Assembly (NCBI RefSeq): GCF_032854445.1
Contig: NC_088300.1
Span: 24,473,608 to 24,537,607 of the forward strand
Direction: 5' to 3'
Origin: Liolophura sinensis
Lineage: Eukaryota; Mollusca; Polyplacophora; Chitonida; Chitonidae
Length of the DNA stretch: 64,000 nt
Shown one piece after another: positions 1-12,100 of this stretch. The notes below the pieces were generated by a model. The model searched no databases. It was not told where the DNA came from and worked only from the letters and a program-made list of their open reading frames with translations. The stretch's first letter is position 1. Every line of letters starts with the position of its first letter. The position numbers were made by a program, and so were the translations under genes.

Positions 1-25
1 TGTGTAATGTTTCATCTGCCTACAG

Positions 26-114
26 GAGAATCCTTCCAGTCATCGTATCCATGGAGGACTGCACTCAGGCAAGCAGATCATAATCCGTGGGCGAATGTAT
101 GAAGGAGGTCAAAG
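26..114 (+). CDS. Galectin exon, CRD1 part 1
   Basis: Follows acceptor ctacag and ends at donor AAAG/gtgaga. It reads ENPSSHRIHGGLHSGKQIII and then RGRMYEGGQ, the N-terminal strand region of a galectin CRD (G-x-L-x-x-G-x-x-I-x-I-R-G). Length is 89 nt, entering in phase 0 and leaving two bases (AG) that join the next exon as Ser. Confidence 0.88.
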
Positions 115-3100
115 GTGAGACAGTTTTGATACACACATGATGTATGTGCTTGTTGGAACATTTATCTATTTCACATTCAGATTTAATTATGGTATGGAGA
201 GAAAAATGATGACTAATTTTCCCATGTAATAACTTATTGGCATTCATCTTTTTTGTCATGATACTATATACTGGGTTTCCCTGAATGTGAATTTATACAT
301 TTGTATTGATTTTCTTTAAATAAAATAAAAAGTTCATGTACATTTACATGTATAGATGATGTGTATTCATTGCATGTGATTGTATGACATGCAGAATCTC
401 TCATAATTTTATTTTTCAAATTCTCAGTGGCAAATTGAGTAGTGACAATTAATTAGTTAATGGTGGCATTTCCACTGTTTGTCATTAGGATTATCACAAT
501 TTTGCTCTTTTTGTTGGCCTCCAGTTTTGCCATCAATCTGCAGAGTGAAGAACATGAGGGGTGTGATATTGCCTTCCATTTGAACCCACGGCACAATGAG
601 AATAAAATTGTTCGTAACTCCTTTGAGGGAGACTGGGCTGAGGAGGAAACTGGTGAAGTTTATCACTACCCGTTTGCAGAGAACCAAGACTTTGCTATCA
701 GGATTCTGGTCACAGACTCTCAGTACAAGGTTTGTCCTTTCCTACCAGTATTACAATACTGTATACAGACAGTTCATTTTTGTCACTAAAACATTGGGAG
801 TACCAGATTTGTTCTTTTCTACATGTACCAGTAAATGTTGCCATAAGTCTACCATATACATGCGCAATTGATCCATTTTCAGGTTGATTGTCGCGTTGTC
901 TCCTTGTTAAGTCAGTAGAACATCTATCTTACCTTGATTGTCTCCTTGTTCTCACATTTTTAGTTGAATGCTTGTCTCACTGTGATTGTCTCCTTGTTAT
1001 CACAGGAGTTAGTAGAACATCTATCTCATCGTGATTGTCTCCTTGTTATCATACAAGTCAGTAGAACATCTGTCTTACCTTGATTGTCTCCTTGTTCTCA
1101 CATATTTAGGTAGAACGCTTGTCTCACTGTGATTGTCCCCTTGTTATCACAAGAGTCAGTAGAACATCTGTTTCACTTTGAATGACTCCTTGTTTTCGCA
1201 GGAGTCACTAGAAAATCTGTCTCACTTTGATTGTATCCTTGTTATCATACGAGTCAGTGGAACATCTGTCTTTCTTTGATTGTCTCCTTGTTCTTACATA
1301 TTTAGGTAGAACATCTGTCTCCTTGTGATTGTCTCCTTGTTATCACAGGAATCAGTAGATTATCAGTTTAACCATGATTGTCTCCTTGTTATCACAGGAG
1401 TCAGTAGAACATCTGTCTCACCTGATGTCCTTGTCCTCACAATGAATGTCTCCTGTTCTCACAATGAATGTCTCCTTGTTCTCACAGTGAATGTCTCCTT
1501 GTCCTCACAATGAATGTCTCCTTGTCCTCACAGTGAATGTCTCCTGTTCACACATTGAATGTATCCTTGTTCTCACAATGAATGTCTCCTTGTTCACATA
1601 CTGAATGTCTCCTTGTCCTCACAGTGAATGTCTCCTTGTTCTCACAGTGAATGTCTCCTTGTCCTCACAGTGAATGTCTCCTTGTCCTCACAGTGAATGT
1701 CTCCTTGTTCTCACAGTGAATGTCTCCTTGTTCTCACAGTGAATGCCTCCTTGTTCTCACAATGAATGTCTCCTTGTTCACATACTGAATGTCTCCTTGT
1801 CCTCACAGTGAATGTCTCCTTGTTCTCACAGTGAATGTCTCCTTGTCCTCACAGTGAATGTCTCCTTGTCCTCACAGTGAATGTCTCCTTGTTCTCACAA
1901 TGAATGTCTCCTGTTCTCACAATGAATGTCTCCTTGTTCTCACAGTGAATGTCTCCTTGTCCTCACAATGAATGTCTCCTTGTCCTCACAGTGAATGTCT
2001 CCTGTTCACACATTGAATGTATCCTTGTTCTCACAATGAATGTCTCCTTGTTCACATACTGAATGTCTCCTTGTCCTCACAGTGAATGTCTCCTTGTTCT
2101 CACAGTGAATGTCTCCTTGTCCTCACAGTGAATGTCTCCTTGTCCTCACAGTGAATGTCTCCTTGTCCTCACAATGAATGTCTCCTTGTCCTCACAGTGA
2201 ATGTCTCCTTGTCCTCACAGTGAATGCCTCCTTGTTCTCACAATGAATGTCTCCTTGTTCACATACTGAATGTCTCCTTGTCCTCACAGTGAATGTCTCC
2301 TTGTTCTCACAGTGAATGTCTCCTTGTCCTCACAGTGAATGTCTCCTTGTCCTCACAGTGAATGTCTCCTTGTTCTCACAGTGAATGTCTCCTTGTTCTC
2401 ACAGTGAATGCCTCCTTGTTCTCACAATGAATGTCTCCTTGTTCACATACTGAATGTCTCCTTGTCCTCACAGTGAATGTCTCCTTGTTCTCACAGTGAA
2501 TGTCTCCTTGTCCTCACAGTGAATGTCTCCTTGTCCTCACAGTGAATGTCTCCTTGTTCTCACAGTGAATGTCTCCTTGTTCTCACAGTGAATGTCTCCT
2601 TGTTCTCACAGTGAATGTCTCCTTGTCCTCACAATGAATGTCTCCTTGTTCTTACAATGAATGTCTCCTTGTTCACATATTGAATGTCTCCTTGTTCTCA
2701 CAGTGAATGTCTCTTTGCCCTCACAGTGAATGTCTCCTTGTTCTCACTGTGAATGTCTCCTTGTCCTCACAATGAATGTCTCCTTGTCCTCACAGTGAAT
2801 GTCTCCTTGTCCTCACAGTGAATGTCTCCTTGTTCACATACTGAATGCCTCCTTGTCCTCACAGTGAATGTCTCTTGTCCTCACAGTAAATGTCTCCTTG
2901 TTCTCACAGTGAATGTCTCCTTGTCCTCACAGTGAATGTCTCCTTGTCCTCACAGTGAATGCCTCCTTGTCCTCACAATGAATGTCTCCTTGTCCTCACA
3001 GTGAATGTCTCCTTGTTCACATACTGAATGCCTCCTTGTCCTCACATTGAAAGTCTCCTTGTCCTCACAATGAATGTCTCCTTGTCCTCACAGTGAATGC

Positions 3101-6100
3101 CTCCTTGTTCTCACAGTGAATGTCTCCTTGTCCTCACAATGAATGCCTCCTTGTCCTCACAATGAATGTCTCCTTGTCCTCACAGTGAATGTCTCCTTGT
3201 TCTCACAGTGAATGTCTCCTTGTTCTCACAGTGAATGTCTCCTTGTCCTCACAATGAATGTCTCCTTGTTCTCACAGTGAATGTCTCTTGTCCTCACAGT
3301 AAATGTCTCCTTGTTCGCACAGTGAATGTCTTTTTGTTCACACAGTGAATGTCTCCTTGTTCTCACAGTGAATGTCTCCTTGTTCACACATTGAATGTCT
3401 CCTTGTCCTCACAGGTTTATGGGAATGGTTACCATGTGGTGGACTTTAATCACAGGCTCAGCTACCAGAATGTCCACTTTGTTAGAGTCACTGGAGAGGC
3501 TCATTTCTATGACATCTCTTTTCAGGATAAGGTGGTAAGTTGTATTACTGGAATATAATTTGTGACAAGATTAGTTATACAGGTATTTGTAGGGCTTTAC
3601 TTTCAGTGGGAATCAGATATCTTGACTTTAGTACACCAAAACTACAGGAATCTGCACTCTCATTAACGGTCATAACTTTATTAAATAGAATAAAATCCAC
3701 AAAATCTGTGCTTCAAATCCTTCACCAGCAGCATCTGCTTTGTAGTATTAGATTTGCTTCATTGAAGCATAATACTGTTTGATTTATGATAAAATCTTGA
3801 TGAGCTGTTTTGGTTACCTCAGCTCTCATTGTAAGGCGAGAGATTATAAGGTTGAGTGGCTCTTTCTGTTTCCCTTCCCGCTTAAGAAATTAGCTGGGTC
3901 ATAAATCGGCAGAATTTTGCCGCTAGGATATTGATCGTGAGGAAAACGTTCCTAAAAACTGTTTTTTTCTACATGTATAACATACACTTTGTTAATTGTT
4001 TTCTAATAGTTTTGGAAATCTGGAAATTACTATGTTCTAATTTCAAATAGTGTATTCTGTTTCCTCATGGTTATCTTCTCAATATTACTGTACTAGCAAG
4101 AAACCACGTATCCCTAGACTTTTGGAATCGCCCCTAGAAAATCTGTCTTTATCTATGTGATCGTATATTCTTAGAGTATATTCAGTCCAAACAGATCATT
4201 GGCCCCTAGATCCAGAATTGTTTTAACCCCTGCTTTATATTGAGTTTTCAGTTTTCTGTTGAATGTTTAAAATTTCAGAGCAGCCCTTATGTAGGCGTTA
4301 TACCAGGTAAATTCCAGGTGGGAAAAGCAGTCAGGATCAGGGGAGTAGTCACAGACACTGGGTGAGTTGTCCCCCTTGATCTGCCTCATATATATCTGGT
4401 ATTACATGTACATTGAAATAAGGTATTCCTGGTTCTTTGTTTTTTTAAAGAAGCGGTTGCATTTGATTCAACCCTGCTGTCAGCAGTCTGCAGATGTAAA
4501 CGTTAACTAGAGAGGACCTTTCAAACAAGATCAAGCTGGTACATTTACCTCCCTGAATAATACAAAGTCTAGCTGTTTATTTCAGCTAATAACAGGAACT
4601 GGATTTGGTTATGTCTTAGGTTTGTGTTTTATGATTTATAAACTGTTGAAATATCAGGATTTCCTTCCGTGAGACAGGTGCTATTTGACATAGTTTATAA
4701 CTTTTGATGTAACAAAACTTTTGTGTTCCTACATGTTCGCCGTGCAAGGATAAGGCACAACATTCAAATATGCAACTTTCAGATATCTAGGTAAACTGTC
4801 CAGCTTGCCGTTGATTGGTCTAAAATTCATAATCTCTGCAGAGAATGTAAAAGAGAATGGCACCATGAAATATGCCGTTTTTTCCCCACTTTTGGGTTAG
4901 GATGTACTTTAGTACATTTGTCTTGGTGCTTGTTGTGTAGCCCAGTACTGCTGAACCTTGTTTCATACCTCGTCAAACTTGAATTCTGTGCCCTCTTTGG
5001 AATGGACTCTCTACGAAACCAGGTTCTGACTAAAGTTCTTTTTATGATGATATAATTGAACACAATTGATGATGCAGAAAAAAGATTTCCCTTCCGAAAC
5101 TTTCAGCTTTTGCCATTAATTTTAGTCTGGCATGATTGCTATGTTTTACCACAATATAATTTATATCTCCATGAATGTTGTGCCTGCAGAAAAGATGTCT
5201 TCAGCCTGAATTTCCAGTGTGATCCATCAGGGGATGAGATCGCTTACCATTTCAACCCGCGTCACAGTGATGAGGCTGTGGTGAGGAATTCTAAGATTGG
5301 CGGAGACTGGGGCGATGAGGAGCGAGACATCCCACACTTCCCCTTCCACCCGGGCAACTTCTTTGACATGTTTTGTGTAGCCACCAATGAGGGTTTTACA
5401 GTATGTACACCCTGGCAACTTCTTTGACATGTTTTGTGTAGCCACCAATGAGGGTTTTACAGTGTGTACACCCTGGCAACTTCTTTGACATGTTTTGTGT
5501 AGCCACCAATGAGGGTTTACAGTATGTACACCCTGGCAACTTCTTGCGTTTTTGTTGCCACCAATAAGTGTTTTTTTTTTTTAGTAAACATGCCCTGGCA
5601 GTTTCTTTGCATGTTTTGTGTAGTTACCAAAGAGGGATTCACAGTAAGTACACTCTGACAACTTCTATGACATATTCAGTGTGTAGCTACCAATGAGAGT
5701 TTCAGTGTAAGTACACTCTGGCAACTTCTGTGACATATTCAGTGTGTAGCCACCAATGAGAGTTTCAGTGTAAGTACACTCTGGCAACTTCTGTGACATA
5801 TTCAGTGTGTAGCTACCAATGAGAGTTTCACTGTAAGTACACTCTGGCAACTTCTGTGACATGTTCAGTGTGTGTTTCATAGTAAGTACATCGTGGCAGC
5901 CTCATGGTATGAGCACGTCTACATGTTCGTAGTAGGTCTACATGAAAGTGTTGTATTGTTCCATTGTCTTTTGGATCAAGATTCTTCTGAATATGACTGA
6001 AACTCAATTGTTGGCCATTTTGTATTAAAATTATTTTTGGCTTTAGAGCATTATATTCTTTTTTTCTGAGCACTACCGGTACATGTTTAAGTAAATACAC

Positions 6101-9100
6101 TCTACGTGTGGTAAATCACCTAAAACTTTGCCCCAAAAATTACCATTTGTAGATGAAAATAAATACCATAAAATATTGCTTTTTATGCTTAAGCTGACAT
6201 TTTTCCTGTAGGATTACATCTTATCAAAGATTAGCTGACCTCTTGCAATCAGACAGAATGTGCAGTAGTCATGGGCGAACCTTACTGTACATATTTGTAA
6301 ATATTTACCTGTTAAATGTAACTTGTCATGAATTTTTTATCATTTGTTTTGCAGACATTTATCAATGGAGCCTTCTACGTCAACTTTGCATACCGATGCT
6401 CTGTGGAGCAGGTATCTCACATGGCCATCCAAGGAGATGTAGACATTGCTGATGTGCAGTACTTTGAGCAAACAGTGAGTTGTACACGTTAGTCCCAAGT
6501 CTCAGTGGCTTATTAAATATGTCAGGGCAGTGGAGAGACTCTGGAGCTTCTCACCAATGCGATATCTGTGAGTTCAAGTCCAGCTCATGCTGACCTCCTC
6601 TCCAGGTATATTCCTCCCACCTTGATAATGCTGATCATTGTCGCATGTAAAGTGAAATATTCTTGAGTAAAGCATTAAACACCAATGAAATCATTTATTT
6701 CATTGCCGTTTTATGCCATACTCAAAAATATTTAAGTAGATAAATATATGTCATTACATTATCAAGAATACATATGCCTCCTGAAAATAGTTTTTATGGG
6801 GATGTTGATTTGCACCTGCCAGTGTCCATGCATGTTTAACATGATTTATCAAAAACCAATTTTTAGATAGAACTTCCAAACTAATTTGTACACATTCACA
6901 CCTTACGTTTCGCCATTTTCTGTACATTGCATATGAAAATAAAGGGTGGAGGGCATATTTGATTTATTAACACCCAGCAGAGCTGCTAGTATAATAATAC
7001 TTATCATATTTTTTTGGATTGGGCATGGTGGTATCAGTATTGGAGATATTTTGTGAGGCAGGGATTGGATTGTGTGCACATGGCTTTTAATAGGAGGGAA
7101 ATAACGTAAAATATCAAACATGACTGTTCTTCATTTTGCCTGCTTCTGACAGATTGATTCATCTTATATCTATTATTTGGAGGTTGATTTGGAAGGTATT
7201 ACTTTTCCTACTGGATTTTCAGCCATTGCCTGTAACAGTGCATTTTTGGGGAGAAATTTTTAGGTTATTTACAGTATGTTGAGGGTGAGGATAATTAAGG
7301 AATGTTGGTGCAAGGAAAGAGGATGTTCTCCGGAGTATGTGGAGGATTGGAATGATGGAAATGATTGTGCTGGCAGTATTTTATTCTGTCATATTGTGCA
7401 CCTTGAGGACATGCAACTTATGTCCTCGAAATACACAATGCGCATGATTAAGGCTTTTGACATGTGCATGATAGCATCCTAAAACCAGGTAGATGTCCTG
7501 GCAAATATCATATTCCATTAGAACAAAGCAAAACGCCCAATGCCCTGACCAGTATCCTTCACCTCAGCTAACACAACACTCATCAGCTTTCTGTGCAAGA
7601 AAATGTTTTTTCAAGGACTTCCCAAAAATCGAAAGAGTCCAAAAAAACTAAATTGTCTTTGGAACGATGGAAAACATAGGATGTTATATCCTTGAAAGTA
7701 TTCGAAAAAACATTTTCTTGCATAGAAAGCTGATGAATGTTGTGTGAGCTGAGGTGAAGGATACTGGTCAGGGCATTGGGCATTTTGATTATAGAGAGAA
7801 TGCATGGCCTGAAGAATGTCAGATGTTGGCATGGGGATTTAGGTGTTGGCATGAGGATTTGGGTGTTGGCGTGAAGATTTAGATGTTGGCATGAGGATTT
7901 GGGTGTTAGCATGAGGATTTGGGTGTTGGCGTGAAGATTTAGATGTTGGCATGAGGATATGGGTGTTAGCATGAGGATTTAGATGTTAGCATGAGGATTT
8001 AGATGTTGGCATGAGGATTTAGATGTTGGCATGAGGATTTAGATGTTGCATGAAATCCTCGCATGATGGCATGAGGATCAAGATGATGTCATAAGGATTT
8101 AGATGTTGACATGAGGAATTAGATGTTTGCATGAGGAATGCTGAATACTGGCATGAGTATGCAGCATTTAACATGGAAGAAAAGGTAGAATTGATACCTG
8201 GATTCAAGATTGTCTCATCAGCTGATTCACATTTGAAAAAAAGTTCTTGCAAATACGTAAAATGAGGAAATTTTAAGGTGAAATACTCTAGGCCTATAGA
8301 TTGAGCTGTCTCAATTATTATGTGAGCCAATGCATACATTGCTTGTGTTTGAGGTACAATATATCATACCTATGTTTTTACTTATGACCATAAACTAAAA
8401 TAAAAAATGTATATTTGCTTCTCAGAGAGACAATGTGTGCAAAGAGATTCCATCAGGACTGAAAAAGGGAGATGTCATCACAGTCCGTGGTATCTTTCAG
8501 GCAGATGCTCAAAGGTTGGTGCATATAGAGAAATGAACAAGTTACATGAGCATGGTATTAATCTGGTGATGGCTTGGTGGCCAATACAGTTAATGCACTT
8601 CAGTACAGTTAGTACTGCATACATGCCCAAGTGAATGTACACTAGTCGCTACCATCTTTTGTGTGTCTGTTGGAGAAATTATTACAAAACAAAGCTGCAT
8701 GGTTCCCTTCACTGGCCTGTTGCATTACTTCGTACAGTGTACTCTATTTCACGTAAAGTTTGGCATTTTGCCAGTGACACATTTTGCTTGATTCTGATTG
8801 ATTCATTCACCTTATAGGACAACTTAAGAGTTTTTGTGAAATTTGATTAATTTCTTATCAGGAAAACTAATGTGTTGACATATAAAATCTCATTTTAACA
8901 TTTAATGTCCTGCTGAAGTGAATTATTTCTGGCAACACTGTAGGGGAAATTCAGTATTTCATTTTAACTGAATCACAAAATCATTACTAAGGAAATGTCA
9001 GGCCTTCACTGGCCGGTTGTTTGGGTTTGGATGGAAGTTCAGCTGGTAAAGCCTTGGGTTTTTTGTAACAAGTTTTGTCATGCAGGTACCCTAAATGAGG

Positions 9101-12100
9101 TGTAAAATACCAATTACATGTACATATGAATACAAAATGAAGCTATCATTTCAACATTATTAATGTACAATTTCATTTGGCCTTATTCGTGATTAATTCT
9201 TTAACCAATAAAACTTACGATAATTAAATGTTACACAAGTTTTTGTCATTTCTATACCATATGTGATAATTAGGCCTGTAAGTTCTGCCAGCAACCTGCG
9301 AATGGTCATGGGTTTTCCCCACGATATAGGTGAAATATTCTTGAGTAAATAATAAAACACTGATCAGATAAATAACTGTTATTATGTCCTGAATTGTTTC
9401 AATGCCTGTAGCCTTGAACATCCTCATCATCACCATCTTACTTTGTTTCATGCCTGGATTAAACCAAGTAAAGCACCAGTCAATTAACTAAATAAATAAA
9501 GTATTACATGTACTTCATTATACACCTGCATGTCACATGGTTTCTCACCTGAATATTACTTAATTTCACATTTGCATGTAGGTCATGACAGTTTTTGTTG
9601 AGATCGATTGGTGTAGTGGTGAAAAGATCAGATCATCATCATCATTACCATATATTACTTGGTCCTGATTGGTGTAATAGTAAAAAGATCGGATCATCAT
9701 CATCATTACCATATATTACTTGGTCCTGATTGTTGTACTGGTAAAAAGGTCAGATCATCATCATCATTACCATATATTACTTGGTCCTGATCATTGTACT
9801 GGTAAAAAGGTCAGATCATCATCATCATTACCATATATTACTCGGTCCTGATTAGTGTAATAGTAAAAAGATCAGATCATCATCATCATTACCATATATT
9901 ACTTGGTCCTGATTGTTGTACTGGTAAAAAGGTCAGATCATCATCATCATTACCATATATTACTTGGTCCTGATTGGTGTAATTCTAAAAAGGTCAAATC
10001 ATCATCATCATTACCATATATTACTTGGTCCTGATCGTTGTACTGGTAAAAGGTCAGATCATCATCATCATTACTGTATAGTACTTGGTTCTGATTGTCG
10101 TACTGGTATAATTACAGCTTCAGCGTGAACCTGCACCATGAGAATGACGCTGACTCCGACATTGCGCTGCACTACAACCCACGCCGCAGCCAGCAGCAGG
10201 TGGTTCTTAACACGCGCTACGGCGGAGACTGGGGAGAGGAGCAGGTAGAAGATCTACCCTGGGTGTTCAGAGAGAACCTGCCGTTTGAGTTACGTATTAT
10301 CTCTAAGCCCAAGAAGTTTAAGGTATGGAGGCTCACTAAGTTTAGGACTCAGCTTATTTGTTTTCCGAAAGTTTTGGATCCTGGGTCTTGAAACATTTTT
10401 TTTTTTTGGTTGTTGCATGAACATGTAATGGATTGACATACTGTAATTCTTTAATCTTTTGACATGTCTGTAAAAAGTTTACTTCAAGTCAAGTCTGAAG
10501 ATATTATTCTGTGTAGACTGATAAAATTATGCTTATTGTGAAGCCCTGAAATTGGTTGTTCCAATCAATTGTAGTTTTGTCTCCAAAATGAAATTAAAAA
10601 TGTGCATAAATTGCTTGGAAAGTTGTTGTTTGATATATGAAAAGGTGGATGAATTAGTGTAGTACATGTATGTAATAACACAAATAACACAAATAATATA
10701 AATAACACAAATAATACAAATAACACAAATGATAGTTGTCACTTCTTTAATGTATTGGCTCTGCATACATTGTACATTACAGAGTTGGTTGCTCTGATTT
10801 ACAGTTGTATCGCACGTGTGAAAAGATGCTGAAATCTACATAGTCTGGTTTTCATTTAATGCTCTTTTATGCTAATATCGCTAGAAGGAGATATTTATGC
10901 AACATTTTCTCTCTGTGATTCCCCATCTAGGGCCAACACACTCTCCACTGGACATTGATTGATGCATAGCCTACAGTCACAGAAACAATAGACCTTGAGT
11001 TTCTGTTACATTATGTTAGAAAATGGCTGTATGCGGGAAGAAAACTTGGCATAACTTCTAAAATTATTCTGTCTGTTCCCTCTGAATTGCTTGAATCTTC
11101 TTGACAAAGCACTCACCCTTAATATCCTGGTGCCGAATCATTACACCACTGAATTGAAGTTCAAGCAAATAAAACCAAATAAAATCTTAACAGGTGTTAT
11201 TCCTCAAGATGGCAATATATATTTAGTGACATTGGTCTCCATTAGTCAAACAGGAGGGAGAACAGATATGATTCAACACAGTATCTTCGTCGTCATATGA
11301 CTGAAAAATTGTTGAGTACGACGTTAAACCCCAAGCACTCACTCACTCAACACAGTATCATACTTATTTCTATTTAATCACTTATCTGATATTTGTAGAA
11401 TTACTGGTATATGCTGTTAAACAGATCTAAATACATATGTGTATTTCATTACCCATACATTTTGTCCATGACTAGCTTGCCCAATTTTCCTGATTTCTGA
11501 GAGTTGTATTGGTTTTAGAAAGGTGTTTTGAGGTTTGATTGGAACATGGGATAATATTCTACCGGTAAATTGCTAAAAAGTTTTAGCACCAAAAATAATG
11601 TCTGTAAAAATGCACCTTATTGGGGGAAATTTGAGGTCATATAAGGTAAATATGAATTGTATGCTAGTGTTATGTTTAGAGGTACCGTTTTTGTTGACAG
11701 ATTTATTGTAACGGCCGGTTCATGACCCAGTTCCCAGCACGAGAGTCTGTCCTGGACATTGTGAAGTCAGTCAGTGTGGCTGGGGATGCCTATATTCATC
11801 AAATCAAACTACAGAGACAAGTGGTATGGCCAACTATGCATTGTTATCTCCCTTTAGCTGCACAACTTGCAAGAGCTGGCAAATAGAACTGTCATATTGG
11901 TCACATGAAAATGTGTCCTTGAAGAAATATAACAGAGGGGATGGAAAAGAAAATTTTGGAATATTTTTCAAATTAAATATTTTAATAAGGAAGCAACAAG
12001 ACAAAATATAGATGTACAAATATAGTTTGCTCCCATCTCACATCAGAACTATTCTGTAGCATGAAACAATGATAATAATTTGCCTTTATACAATATGACT

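Noticed and set aside
1437-3414. CRISPR-like regular repeat array
   Set aside because: There are no unique spacers between units, units are directly adjacent, and the context is a eukaryotic intron.
5827-6100. Minus-strand open frame over the donor array
   Set aside because: Antisense shadow of the 61-bp repeat and adjacent intron.
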